From positions 43,153,335 to 43,217,334 of the forward strand of contig NC_134018.1 of NCBI RefSeq assembly GCF_040712315.1: 64,000 bases of DNA, read 5' to 3'. Shown here piece after piece: positions 44,177 through 57,506 of this stretch. How positions within the stretch are numbered: the stretch's first letter is position 1; the number at the start of each line of letters is the position of its first letter. This DNA is from Castanea sativa (lineage: Eukaryota > Streptophyta > Magnoliopsida > Fagales > Fagaceae). The notes under the pieces were generated by a model. It was not told the origin of the DNA, ran no database searches, and saw only the letters and a list, made by a program, of their open reading frames with translations. The position numbers were made by a program, and so were the translations under genes.

Positions 44177-44739
44177 GTAAAAAAAAAAAAGTATATTAAT
44201 GAAAAAGAATGAATGTCATAGTCAACTATATAGTACAGCATATTTAAGTATAAAAAAAAATGTTAATGGGAATAAACTGTTGCTCTGATGTAGGGTCACC
44301 TTATTGATTTTATTCATTTATTGGTCAGATTTTTGGTGTGGGGTGCAATTGTTATTTCTATGGTACAACCTACTTTTCATGGGGTCGTGAAAATAGGTAA
44401 TACAACCCACCGAAGATCATAATTGTTGTTCCTCTGTACCAGTGTGTGGACACACACAGCTTTTTCACTTTCTAGCTTCTTTTCCATGTGACCAGGGATA
44501 AAGCATGATTAATCACTTTTTTTTCCTTTTCATTTCTCTCTCTCTCTCTTATTATTTTAACTACAATCGTTTTCTCTTTTTGTTGGAATGTTGTTTTCAA
44601 TTTTCAAATTTAAATGATTTGCCCGTTAGTGACTCCATATTCATAATCACCTTTTTCTTAACATTTTTCTTTTTCAACACCTTGGTTCAAATTTAATTTG
44701 CTATAGTCTACAACTTCAGCAAATGCATATTTTTTTAAA

Positions 44740-45312
44740 CCGTTAATATATACATGAGATTTATTCTTTATATATAAATATATATATTTTAATGCTCACA
44801 TAAGTTTACTTTTTTATTAGGTTTTTAATTGTCTATTTATATTAGACTTTTTTTATTTGCATAACATTAACTCAGAATTTTTTTTAAAAAAAAACTTAAA
44901 TAAGACCCATGGTACAAAATTAGACAATAACTAGAATCCAATTTAGAATTTAATTGAATTTTCTCTTAGTTTTAACTTTAACTAGTGTATAACCCGTGCA
45001 CATGCCCGATACAATTAAAACAAATTACAATTATATACATATATAAATTCAAATTATACTTTTTCTCTTTTATTTTTTAATTTAATTTCTTTTGAATATA
45101 CACATGAGTTTACTCTTTCTTTTTTTGTTTATTGAGTTTTTAATAATTTATTTATATTAGAACCTTTGTCTTTTACACCTTATTAACTCACTTAGAACAA
45201 TTTAAAAAAAAAAAACTTAAATAAGACGCATAACACAAAATTAGACAACAATTAGAATCCAATTTAAAACCTAATTGAATTTTCTCTCAATTTTACTTAT
45301 TAATATATATAT
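44740..45312 (-). mobile_element. Helitron-like tandem pair
   Basis: At 44982 the plus strand reads A|CTAGTGTATAACCCGTGCAC, which in reverse is a GC-rich hairpin-like stretch followed by CTAG, the Helitron 3' end pattern, inserted after A. The unit 44982-45312 ends with TTTTCTCTCAATTTTACTTA. An earlier unit, 44740-44981, ends with the same phrase and abuts the CTAG, so the two are head to tail. No RepHel coding is present. A related array is at 58866-60750. Confidence 0.5.
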
Positions 45313-45316
45313 ATAT

Positions 45317-45870
45317 CACCATTAATGAAAACATACCTAAATATAAATGGGTTCATTTTATTAACTTACAAAATGGTCATATCATCTATCAACTCAACAA
45401 ATTATTAATTTTGTTTCTCAAAAAAAAAAATTATTAATTTTAAAGGGGTTTGAGTCGATAATCGCCTTTGTCTTACATCTTTTTATTTTTATTTTTTTTC
45501 ATCAACTATGCTCAAATTAAATTGCTATGGTCTGCAACTTTAAGTTAAATCACCAATAATGAAAATATACCTAACATAAATAGGTTCATTTTATTAAGTT
45601 ACAGAATGGTCAGCATCAGATATCAACTCAACAAATTATTAATTTTAAAGGGGGTTGAGTCCATAATGGCCTTTCTCGTACAAATTTATCATTTTTTTTC
45701 AACAACTATGTTTAAATTAAATTGCTATGGACTGCAACTTTAATGGAAATCACCAATAATTAAAATAGGCCTAATATATATTGGTTCAGGGTTCATTTTA
45801 TAACTCACCAAATGGTCAGTTTCAACTATCAAATCAACAAATAATTAATTTTTAAAGGGGTGTTTGGTCC
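45317..45870. repeat. Tandem repeat of ~200-234-bp units
   Basis: Units begin CACCATTAATGAAAA or CACCAATAATGAAAA at 45317, 45551 and 45751, and share GGTTCATTTTAT, TCAACTCAACAAATTATTAA and AAATTGCTATGG. The last is partial. Non-coding. Confidence 0.85.
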
Positions 45871-45977
45871 AAAGACTCCAAACTAGGACCCTCTTAGCAC
45901 CACCAAACTTATCTTTTAATTATTTTTTGGATGTTGTAATGAACTAATCCAATTAGATTATGTTAATTGTTAAATAT

Positions 45978-45978
45978 A

Positions 45979-46034
<56 letters not shown>
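45978..46034. repeat. (TA)n microsatellite
   Basis: Long pure TA tract. Confidence 0.9.
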
Positions 46035-46037
<3 letters not shown>

Positions 46038-47139
46038 AATATGCATGGTTGTATTATTAATTAGTCTAATTAGAATATTATTTTTTTTCTTAAGAAAAGA
46101 ATATATTAAATGTTAAATTGGAAAAGAAACACAGTGCACTACAGGCTACAGCAGTGCCATATATGGATTCATTCAAAGGATGCCTCAAGGCAAATTTTAG
46201 ACCCCATACGAGGCCCTTACGTTTCTAACAAGTTTTTAAATTCCGTAAAGTCTTGTTTGTTTGTATAAGCTTGTTCATTTCCTCGAAAGTGGTGTTTGTC
46301 TTTGACACAATGAGTCAAGGTACGTAGTAGAGCCATTTTTTGCGTTATTCTTATCATTCTTTTGAGAGCGTACTAAACTCCCATGTGATTTCTCTGTAAA
46401 ATACGGATGTCTCTTTAATTTTGAGTGCAATAATCTCTTAGGGTATTGTTTTACATGTAAATTGTTAATTGTGTCACACTCACACCCGCTAAAATTTGTG
46501 AACACCAAACAATACTACATAGAAGTTTTGTGTTACATTCAAAAACAACAGGAAGTTAAGCGTTGCATAATTTACCGTTTACACATGGAACAATACTAAA
46601 GAGTATTATTAAGTATTGCACTTAAAAACTTAACGGGTGCCTTATATTGTGGAAAGCACATGAGATTTTGTGTAGTTTATCCTTCTTCTTTTTTTTTTTT
46701 TTTCCTTCAATCTAAATATATATTTTTATTTCCAAATTCAGTGGGCTTATAGCAATAAAATTCCCAGTTTATACTAATCAGTGATCACCATTTTATATTA
46801 TAAAGCCAGAGGCATCTTAACTAAGATTCCCATATCTTGAAGCATCTTCGAAAATGGACATGGAAAACTAAACAAAGTTGATGTGTTCCAATTTCCATTC
46901 ATAATGAAAATGACTCGTGGAAGACTAATAACAAATTCTAGAACTTAGATTAGGTAGTGATAGATACTCAATCTGCAGTAAATTAATGCATTGATTTTGA
47001 GCGTTTTTTTTTTTTTTTTTCTTCTCTCTGGAGAACAAAAAGAATGAAGAGCGTTTAGATTGCAAAACTATTGACATAGTTTGGCAAAAAAACAGTACAA
47101 TTTACAACAGTTTCTAACTAAACTAAAAAAATAATATGA
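46035..47139. other. Intergenic, no gene seen
   Basis: Short frames without recognisable similarity and T-rich homopolymers. Nothing was assigned. Confidence 0.55.
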
Positions 47140-47633
47140 AAGCTAAATTACAAATTATACCATAAGGTCCATAACTTTGATATTTTTCAATGTGGTTATT
47201 TAAAATGCATTTATGAATATTCTCAAAAGAAAAAATAGTGGGTTAATTCCACAATGAAAAATGAGTGTGAGTTAAAGAGGTTTAAAGTCTATGTTGTGTA
47301 TTCAATAGTTAGGTCATTTTGGATATACAACATTGTAAGTTTCTTTAAAAGAAACCTTCTCCCCGTGTGCGTGTTAAAAAATACCTAGTATTCTAAAAAA
47401 AATGCATTTTTGAAAATTCTAATCCATTAACTTTAATTTGTTTTCAATTTAGTCATTCTGTCTAATTTTGTCATTAGTTTTAGTATTTTTTTTTTAAAAC
47501 TTTTTCAATCAATCCATTTTGGTGGGTGTGAATTGGACAAAATGACAAAGTTGGAACAAATGGAAGTTAAAATACTATATAGGTTAAATTGAAAACATGT
47601 CAAAGTTAAATGGATTAATTTGTAATTTAGCTT
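47140..47633. mobile_element. Foldback/MITE-like element with internal insert
   Basis: Ends AAGCTAAATTACAAATTA and its reverse at 47615-47633 extend as inverted arms of about 55 bp (both contain AACTTTGA.ATTTTTCAAT-like sequence). Inside, AAAATGCATTT.TGAA.ATTCT occurs at about 47207 and 47400 and brackets an insert of roughly 180 bp that lacks arms. Confidence 0.55.
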
Positions 47634-48540
47634 AAAACAAGATGAGAGAGAGATTAATTTGTATAACGATAAGTAAGACTAATTTAAAAGAAACACAAAA
47701 AAATGATAATTGAATAAAGTTCTTCTAACATCACACAATTTGTCACAATTTGTTGAAATGTTGGATATTTGATACAGTTCATGAAATTCTCTTTTTATGT
47801 GAACCATTTTATATTGGTTATTCTCTTGTCTCCTAATTTTAGCTCCAGTCTTGAACCCTGATACTGAAAGTGTACAAAGTGATTGATGAGCCAAATAATG
47901 GAAGGTATTCAATATAACCTATATTTCTTACAGATAGCAGCATTCCTCTTTATGATAAAACATTTCTTCCTTGATAAATAATGGAAGTCAGTCAATAAAA
48001 GCTATTATATGGCATTGGTTTTGAGATGTATATTATTTATTGCACATGTAGGTGTAGATTTATTAGATTCTCTCTATTATTTACTTCTCTGATGCCATTT
48101 TTTAATGAGCATGCTACAACCATTATAACCCAAGGACATTTGCAGTGAGAGAGAAAAAACAGGAATTTTTTAATACGAAAATTATATTTTATAAGAAAAT
48201 GAAAAAAAAAAAGACTCATTAGCCAGAAGATTGGCTATAATTAATTATAATTATGGCTTGGGCTAAGTCTAATAGGCAGTAACAAAGGAAATTGAGTAGT
48301 TTTCTAAAAGTGGACTCGGCTCTTCATCTCTTAAAAAAGGTGACCCATTATGCGTAACATAGCTAATAAAGCCCAAGTGGCCCTAGTCACCATCCCATGG
48401 CCCGTTCAAAAGTAGCACTGAATTATGGGCTACTTGCTAGCTAGCTTTTTGACAACTGGGGGCAACAAATGCTGGCAAGCCTGGCATGAAAAGATGGTTA
48501 ATCATTTGTTCTATATAGTTTTGGGGAAATTGCATTTAAA

Positions 48541-48654
48541 ACCTATAATTTATGAAAATTTTCAAGTTTAAATTCTATAGTTTTGTAAGTTGTAAATTAG
48601 ATCCTCAACTTTTAAACTTGTTTCAATATAAGTCCTAAATCACAGAGAGAGAGA

Positions 48655-48689
<35 letters not shown>

Positions 48690-49325
48690 AATGGTTTAAA
48701 TATAAACAGATTTAATAACTTGTAAAGTTGCAAATTAAACCCCAAACTTTTAAATATGTTTCAATTCAAATTTTAAGGATATGTTTGGTAACTGTTTTTT
48801 CCACTTATTTTCTGTTTTCAAAAATAATTTTTTTATTTATTTTTGAGACTAGAAAACTTATTTGACAACCCAAAATGAACAAAAAACAAAAATTATTCCC
48901 AAAACTCAAATTGCGAAGGAAATTGGAAACATGTAAAATGTTTTTTTTTTTTTTTTTCCAGTTTCTAATTTTCAAAAGTCAATGAAAACAAGTATTTATT
49001 TAATGAGTTAGCATTATAGTTCAAATCCTAGTAACAACATATTTAAGTATTTTCTATTTTTTTTTTCAAAAAATCATCTATTTAATTTCAACTAATTTTT
49101 ATTTAAAAAATATAAGAAAATATTTTTTTCTTTATATTCTCAAAAACAAGTTTTTGAAAATAAAAAATAAAAACTGTTACTAAACATAACGTAAGGCTTT
49201 TTTATGGTGAATGACGGAGAGGGAGAGATGAAATGGTTAAATTAAACATATTTAAAAGTTTAGGGTTTAATTTATAATTAACAGAATTAGAGAGTTTGAA
49301 TTGAAAGCCTCTTAAATTATAGGGT
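48541..49325. mobile_element. Foldback element interrupted by a MITE
   Basis: The left arm starts ACCTATAATTTATG and the right end in reverse reads ACCCTATAATTTAAG. The arms align for about 95 bp through CCTCAACTTTTAAACTTGTTT and CCCTAAACTTTTAAATATG. A GA microsatellite (48645-48685) lies in the left half and a MITE at 48779-49189. Confidence 0.6.
48779..49189. mobile_element. hAT-type MITE candidate
   Basis: Terminal inverted repeats ATATGTTTGGTAACTGTTTT and TTATGTTTAGTAACAGTTTT. Flanks TTTTAAGG and ACGTAAGG agree at 5 of 8 positions, so an 8-bp hAT duplication is possible but weak. AT-rich, non-coding. Confidence 0.6.
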
Positions 49326-49399
49326 ATTTTTTAAAAGGGAATTATACCTTCCTTAAATTGTAGGAATTAAATGTCTTTTTCTTAAATTTTTACCGAGCA

Positions 49400-51156
49400 A
49401 CGGTGGTCTAAAAAAACTAGGCAGCTATGAGCTGAGCCCATTACTTTAGGCCTCCACCATGTCAAGGAGTTAAATCCATATTGGGTTTATCGAGCGACGG
49501 CCCAAATTCAAGGCTCTAACACCTCAGGGGTCTTGGCCCGAAATGGATCAGATCTGTGAGTTTAACGGTGCTACTGAAAGTAGGCTTAGAGTACATATTC
49601 TAAGAGTAAACCCAATTGAAGCTTGGGCTGGTGTTCAATGAATCAGTAATATTATGTTGCTGTAGTCTTAAGGTAAGAATAAAACATTGCCTTATTTAAG
49701 AAGTGTGAGATTAATATGGCATGATATATTTTGTAATTTTAAATTATAGTAATATTAGAAAAATAAAATAAACCGAAAATTTTAATGTTATATCATTGTA
49801 ATATGCATCGTATTAAAGGCACATCATAATGAACCAAATTCTCTCTTATTTTATAGTAAAAAGTACTTGTTGCTTGGTGCAGTATATTTCTCTTGCTTAG
49901 GTTCTTTTAATATTAAAAAGTGCCACGTTCGTAATATTTTTACAATTATTTTACCATAAATTATAAGTAGTAAGTTATCATTTTTTTCACCCATAACAAT
50001 CAATAACAACTTATCACTTAAAATTTGCGGTAGAAATGTGGCGGAGAAAGCATTTGTCTTAACATTTTTGGTGTTTTGTCTTTTCAAACATGATGTGAAA
50101 TTGAATCAATGGCCACCCCCACAGCACAACAAGACGGCCATTATTTATTTATTTTTCTCTATACCAATGGGATTCTTTTAGAGAATTGTCAAAGTCAGGT
50201 GACTAATGGAAGGAGAGAACTAGGTTCCCCACTAGCACAAAACATAAGTTCCTATTTATGGTAAAATCCAAGGGCAGTACCAAGTAGCCCACTTAGCCAC
50301 CCACCCACCCACCCCAATATCTCTTCAATGTTTTCACTTTTCTCTTTTCCACCTCTCTATAATTGTTTCTTTACGTGGAAAAGAAAAACTTTTTCCACAG
50401 TTCAAGGATCACCTTCTATGCTTGCCCATGGTCATACGCATCTTCTACTAGGGAATAGGAATCCCCACACAAAACTGACATAATTGCATTTTCCTTTCCT
50501 TTCCTTCCTCTTTTTTTTTTTCCTTAAGATATTATTTAATGTTGCTTGACTTTAGTGATTGAAACAATGGAAAGTATATGGGTGGGGACAAAATAATAGT
50601 AAGATATATATATGTGTGTACCAAATATGGAAAAGAAGATACTAGTGGGGAGGTTCTTCCATAGTTATGTGTAGGGTGGGCATTGGTGGATAGGCTCGAT
50701 CCTTGTGTAAATTATTTTAGGTGTGATTTGAGGGTCTCTTATTTTTGGCAAGTGGGGTTCCCTGTGTATGGTATTGTGAAAATTATCAATATATTGGTGT
50801 CATGTCTTTCTCTTTGGTATTGCTATTAGCTTCTTCTTGGTGCAGAAATTAGTGTCTAGTCTCGTCACTAATACTGCATCCATCAATGGATAATCACCTG
50901 ACCTAAGGTATTCGCACCAAACTTCAACAAAGAAAGAATAGGTAAGGTTTCCATCTAGTGCTTTAATGACTGATAAGCCTGACTACTTTTTGATGCACTT
51001 CGTGCGTTCAATGCACTAAAACTCTGGACGCATATCAAACCTAGAAAAAATGATTTGCTTATGCATCAAATCTACTTGTAACTAAAAGGAAAAAAAAGGA
51101 ACCATTGAGACTTTTCTGTTGTTGTTTTTCTATCATAACATATGTGCATCAATATG
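49400..51156. other. Intergenic, no gene seen
   Basis: Moderately complex, partly C-rich sequence (50280-50480) might be regulatory, but no coding exon, miRNA family sequence or repeat was recognised. Confidence 0.5.
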
Positions 51157-51161
51157 ATGTA

Positions 51162-51370
51162 TGTTAGAATTATGTAGTTAAATGACTAAATTTACCATTT
51201 CTCATCAACTCAAGCATTTTTTTTTTTTTTTTGAAAATCAGTAATTTAACATAGTATCAGAGCATATTTAAAATTTCACATATTAGACCTCACCTAATAA
51301 AAAATAGTTTGAGTCCACATGTGAGGGAGAGTTCATCTTAAATTTTTGTAAAAATCGGTAAAATTTAACA
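51162..51370 (+). mobile_element. TRIM-like mini LTR element
   Basis: A 5' LTR-like 90-bp part, TGTTAGAATTATG to AGTAATTTAACA, is followed directly by TAGTATCAGAGC (Met-tRNA primer site with one change). GTGAGGGAGAG is a polypurine-like stretch, and a shortened 3' LTR ends again in AAATTTAACA. The 5-bp duplication ATGTA flanks the whole (51157-51161, 51371-51375). It has no coding room, as in terminal-repeat retrotransposons in miniature. Confidence 0.7.
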
Positions 51371-51375
51371 ATGTA

Positions 51376-54300
51376 TGTCATGCATCAACAACTATAACAT
51401 CTTCAAAGAAAATATTTTTAGCAGAATTTTAACACTACAAAAGAGAAATAAAGAAATGAAAGAGTGAAGTCATATCTTATCACCCTTTATGCGACAAGCA
51501 TGTAAAGTGACGGTGGTAATTGCTAAGCTATTTCAATTGTAAAGTGAGAGGGATGTTGAATATATTCAAGGTCACTTCGACTAGAACTTACAAGCCGAAT
51601 TTTCTTACCGAAGAAATTTCCTTTTGATTATATTATGGATGTTGGTCCCAACATATTGTGACCTTCCACCTTTTTGAATGTTTCTTTTTGCTTCTAAGTT
51701 TAGTATTTGAATTCCTCTTCGAAAAGGAATTTATTTTTTTCCACAATCCTTTTAAGTTGCCTTGTGAACAAAAGCATTGGCATCTATGCTCTATGCACAA
51801 GCGCAACACTTGTATGTACTCAAAGTTTTGGTGAATATTTTGCCACGAAAAGGCTTAACCAGCGGATCGTATGTTCCTCCCATTAACAAAATTCTAATAA
51901 CAATCTATGCGAATAAGCACTACTTATACTGTTATACATGGCACTTTTTTGTAGGGTTGGAGCTCCTTTGGAAGCCCTCATGAACCTTTGAGCCATACTT
52001 TCCTGTTGAAAATTATAGGACCTCCATTTTTTCTCACAAGATTAATCTCTTTTTCATACAAAATATATACTGTAATCATGGTAAGAATTGTTTGCATTAT
52101 TGAATGAGCTCAAACTTGTAGAGATGTGCACGAACCAGGTTGGGTTAGATTTGAGATAATTTTCAATCCAACTTGACCTCCTTATATTGAGAAATCCCCA
52201 CTTTAAACCTAATTAGTTTAAACTTTAAACTCTAAAAAGTAAAGACTAGGATTAGATTAGGTTGTCCAGTTGGTGTAATTTTATCAAGCCTAATAAAACA
52301 ATTCGGGTTTCATTCAACTATGTAGGTGCATCACTCAATATATAAATGATTGCAATTTACACAAATTAAACCTAATATTTCAACTTGGGACAAAACTAAA
52401 TCTCAAAATAAATAAAACTAACAAATATCAACTAAATATCAAAATTCAAAATAAATCAAACTAATAAATTTAAAATGCATATGTTCAAAATTATTAATAA
52501 AGTGAGTTGATTCGAGTTATTTGAGTTGAAAATTTAAACCCAATTCAACTCATCAATCCTTGAAAAACCAACTTGAGATATCTTGTTGAATTAGATTCAT
52601 CAGGTTTGGGTGGATGCGCATGGCAATGCCTTGAACATCTTAAATATGACCCGATTGGACAAGATAACGAGTAAAGATGATGCTTCTCGGTTTTGGTTTT
52701 AACGAGCATTTAAACATAACATGAATCATGTAGCAAAGATTGGAGAGAATGAAAAGCTAATCCCACTTACAATAACCCTTGGTAGCTTCAAATAGCCAAT
52801 ACATGCAAACGATCTTGCGGTTTGTCTTTCGCTTTAAATCTTACTAATATGCGAATGATGCGAAAATATTGGTCCCAATGTAATCATATCTTGGTGGAGA
52901 ATACCCACTAGGAGAGTAGAGTTATAAATTTGTGCAGAATTTTTTTTTTTTTTTTTTAAAAGGGAATATAAAACTCATGCGCATTAAGAGATGGCCCATA
53001 AAGAAAATGAAGTCAAATCCCATCACTCTTTATAGGAAAAGTTTATTCAAAAAATGGTGCAAAGGAGTATTCAACAGCGAAGTGAGAGTGATGTTGAATA
53101 TATTTTTTCTTCACAGAAATATCAGATTAAATCAATTTTTAGTGATGCCCCATCAAACAGGAAACTGGTATAGTCGTTGGTCCCCTAACAAACCAACCTT
53201 TTGCATTAATTTTCTCCCCCCGTTTGCCCACATTTTATATTGCTTTCCATAGAGATCAACAACTATAGGTTACTAATTCTTCTGGCGTCATGGCATTAGC
53301 ATCTGCAAAGTATGACTTACTGCATGCTCAAACTATGGTTTTGAGTGAATTATTGGCTCCCAAGACACCAACAACATTTAATCTGCCAAAAATTATATGC
53401 CAACCATTTTAAAACCCACAAATCCATATCCAAAATAAAAACCTTTCAACTTTTTAGCTAACTCTTTTTTATACTCCCATTTAAGTTTTGAAAAGCTCAC
53501 ATTTTTCAACATCATTATTATAATATAAATATTTTTAATTTATTTTCCTTTGTTGCATATTTGTTAAAACAGCCACTTTTAATTCAGTTAATTTTATATT
53601 ATAATAAAGCAGCAAAAATACTAAACAAAACTTCAATTAAATTATGTTTGGTATTTTTAAAAATATTATACTTTATCTATATTGCATGTTTTTTTTACAA
53701 ATTTTTCTATTTGGATATTTATTTCTTTGATAAATATGTACAATAATTTATAAATATCATTCGACTATTATACAATTATTTAGAGACAACAAAGTTAAAT
53801 TTTTTGCCAATTTTTTTTTCTTTGTTTAAATTTTGGTACTGTTATTTAGTTTTACAAGCTATATATTACCTAATAATAAAGCATCTTAAGTAACAAGCCA
53901 AATATACGGTCCCGGGTCCTCCCCCATTTCTTTTTCATCCAGAAACTTGTCTCAACTCTCAACCAGGTTAATAATTGAACCATTTTTGTCTTTTTGGTAT
54001 AAACTTTCCAGTCTCCATAGACTTCAACAGTAAGCTATAGTTGAACACTTTTAAGCCTGTTCATTGGCTGAAAAGGCTAAGTGGTGAATGAGTACGTAGC
54101 ACCAAAATCGAATACTAATGCCAAGTCAATTTCGAGCTTATAATGCACAATTTATAGCAGGGAAGAAAAAAAAAAGGTGAAGATTCCAAAACCATGAGCA
54201 TGAGAAATCTTACAATCCCAGATTCTTCCTTTTCACTTTCTCTATCACAATTTTTTTTTTCACAAATTTATTTAGATTTTTATTTTGGTGGGACAAAGAA

Positions 54301-56376
54301 AGCACGTCTCTTTGGCCGTTGAGTGGGCAGCAATACATATATGCGAAAATGACAGTGCTATAAGGCATATAGAACCCTTCTAGTTTTTAGCTTTCTGGCT
54401 TTATGTATGAGGGTGAATATCTCTCTTCCCCTTATGCCCTACAATATGCGGACAGAGACCCTCACACGTACCTTTTCTTTTGATGATAATGGTTTCTTCT
54501 TGCTCAATATTAATGTATCTGCTAGCTCCGAACTATGTCTTTATTCTTGACCTAGTTAATTAACCTAACCAACCAACCAAGCTATTGTGAGTCATATATA
54601 TAGTTGTGTTACTCTGCCAAAAGATTAAATAAACAAGAGATAGACCATTTTTATGCTATATATTTCCTGTAAGTTAGAGCCACATAAAGAGAAAACTACA
54701 TTCTTCTTCATAAAAAATTAAAAGAAAAAAAGAAAAAAAAAACTTTTGGAGCAGTTTGGGAGATGTACGATATTCTTTCCTGACTCTTTCTTTTTTCATT
54801 TGTCGGCACTAATATATGTAGCATTCCTTTCTCTACACGCATTCCTTTATGAGAGAGAGAGAGAGATTGTAAAGTTGAGCGCTGGTTTAAGCTAACCACT
54901 AATAGGCTTCTTCCTTAGATAATCCTGAGAAAGCACGTTGTGGGGCTTAATATTAGAAGCCATCTTGTGTGATATCCACGTCTACTGGTCAGGCTAGGCA
55001 ACTAGTGTTTTGGCTGAGTTATGAGTCGTTAAAGATGGCATTCAATTCTTGCTGTATCATTTGGATTCACCTATCTCATAGTCAAACTTGATGCTAATTA
55101 AATTGGTTTTATATTTTCAAACAAGCAACATCACTGCGCATAGCTTTTATGCTATCATTGTTGGAGACTGCATATCTCTAATGAATTCGATAGTTTACTA
55201 TGAAAGAAATCAAATAGCTTACTTTCTAACAAAGTTTGGATGAACACAGAACTTGCCTTTTGTTACCCATGGCATAACTTCAATATGCAACTAAGGCCTT
55301 TGTTAAATTTTGATTACCTAACATGTTTTTAACTAGTTTTGTAAGTACTTATAATAACTCATATATTTAGTTTACATATTATCTCATTTCTATCAAAAGG
55401 AAAAAGGAAAGATAGAGTCTGTCAAAATGTTTAGGATTCAAACCTTCCAATAAGAAAGATATATAAATAGGGCAGTATCTTAACTTAGGAAAAACACCAT
55501 TTTATGGGCAATTTTATATGTATGCATAATATATTAATATGCAAAATGGTGAACTCAAACAAATAATTTTACTATGAAGTGATTAGTCAGTGCAATAACA
55601 CACTTATTATTATTTATTCTTATTTGAGGGAATGTCTTGGAATTGAACCCATGACAGGAGGAAATTGAAGAAGAAAATGGACAACTTCTATTGTATATAT
55701 GTGTAAATATGCTTAATCACATATTCCATAAAGTATGAAGAATTGCTAAACTGACACATAAAAGGTTAGAGAAACATTATCATTATATTCAATGGCGGAG
55801 GGAGGCCAGGGGACCATCCCCCAACTTTACAATTTCTCTATTCTCTTCCTAAGTTTTTTCTTTTTAAATTAAACTTAAAATTTTTTTGCGAAGTTTTTTG
55901 TTTGGTTTTATTCTCTCATCATCATCTCAATAATAATAATAATAATTTTTTACTTTTGACCTCCCTTTCTTGTTTGGTAGTAATTTCCCACAGTAAGATT
56001 CTTACTGTGGCAAAAAAAGAAGAAGAAGTGTTTAATGAAGATATTTTATTATGTATTCATATTGTATAACTTTTTTTATTATTTTTTTATTTTTTACATT
56101 TATCTCTATTTCAATTTTATTTTCCAGATCTCTTTCAAACTTTTTTTTTTTTGTTGAGAAGACTCTTTCAAAACCTAATAGTTAATAGCTAATAAATAAT
56201 TTCATATCATACCATTATATTTAACTTATCAATTTACAGATATAGAACAAATTAATTACAATAGTATAATTACAAATATCATATTCACATTTTTTTAACA
56301 AGTACTATTTATTTTTTTTAAAGAATATATAGATAACAACAAAAGTGATCCTAAGGTTTATTAAAATTTGTTAATG
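51376..56376. other. Intergenic, no gene seen
   Basis: Two stretches near 51540-51840 and 53080-53340 share loose similarity (AGTGAGAG.GATGTTGAATATATT, GCATT.GCATCT) and may be copies of one decayed repeat. Open frames are short and low complexity. Confidence 0.45.
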
Positions 56377-56381
56377 AAAGA

Positions 56382-56568
56382 TGTAAAGATGTGGTTTGGT
56401 TCCTAAGCCCAAAAGGTAAAAAGATTTAGGTCCAAAGAGCCCAATACAATGAATTTGTAGAGAGTGGAGTAGAAAACTAGGCTCTAATAAGTTGGACAAT
56501 AATTATGATGGGTCCAGATGACAAGAAAATAAGAATAAGCTGGTTTTACCCAAAGAAAATTGTCCTCA

Positions 56569-56608
<40 letters not shown>

Positions 56609-57189
56609 ATCTTTAGAATTTGGTTACAAGTCCAGTTCTTATTGCTTCAGTGTTTTTTCTCTCCATTCTCAAATAGATCCTCTAAAATGGTGTTTCTCTA
56701 CCTTATATTCCATTCTTTCTTTTCCATCTCCACCTTCCTCGTGTAGGTCAAGTTGTTGGCCTTGATCCTTATCCCATCAGCACCTTCCTGAAGTCTCTAG
56801 GAGAAGCTGTAAGGCTGAATATTACTGTTCAGGTATCACCTTCATATTATTGCAGCCAGAGAGTTAGCTGCAGAGCATTCAATGTGGTGGTAGCAGCTTT
56901 CTCTTAGATATTTCTTAGCTTTCCTTTATCCCATGCTTTCTTGATGTTTATCCTTATCAATAGAAGCCCCCAGAGTGTTGCCCTTGATGGCAGATCACAC
57001 ATTTTGACCTCTGCTTTGATTAGCCGAGGTGTCGTTTGTCCTTGTACCTTATTCCTAAACCCTCATGACCAGACCCCTTTCTTTATTCACTAATGTGGAC
57101 TTCCGTGATGACGTTTATTCGTCTTTGGACTATTAGACGTCCTCGGACAAGGCCCACAACCCAATGCTACTGGGTCTGTCACCCCTACA
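56382..57189. mobile_element. Solo LTR, family S, copy 2
   Basis: Same sequence layout and orientation as 12618-13403 (shared CAATACAATGAATTTGTAGAG, GAGAGTTAG, TCCTCGGAC), ending CACCCCTACA. Flanks AAAGA and AAATA differ at one position. A TA microsatellite (56573-56606) expands it. Confidence 0.75.
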
Positions 57190-57506
57190 AAATATTTATG
57201 ATAATGATATTGTTGTGAAATACACAATTAGAATAGTAATATTCATTAATTCCACATTCATATATATATATATCCAAATCAACTTATTGTGACTTTTATT
57301 TTGTAAAATTTGAATTGTCAATATAGATTATTATTCAAATAAGCTATTATCTCTAAAATATTTTATAAAACTAGAATAAATTAGACCCTTTTATTATAAT
57401 AATTAACATATAACTCCATGTAAACGCATGAATGCATTTAAAATTAAACAAAATTTTTATTATAAAAATATAAATAATTAGTCAAATTAATTTTTTTTAA
57501 AGTATG

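Noticed and set aside
51777..51983. A 68-codon frame that looked protein-like
   Set aside because: No known motif, and loosely related sequence at 53280 is not open; treated as repeat decay.
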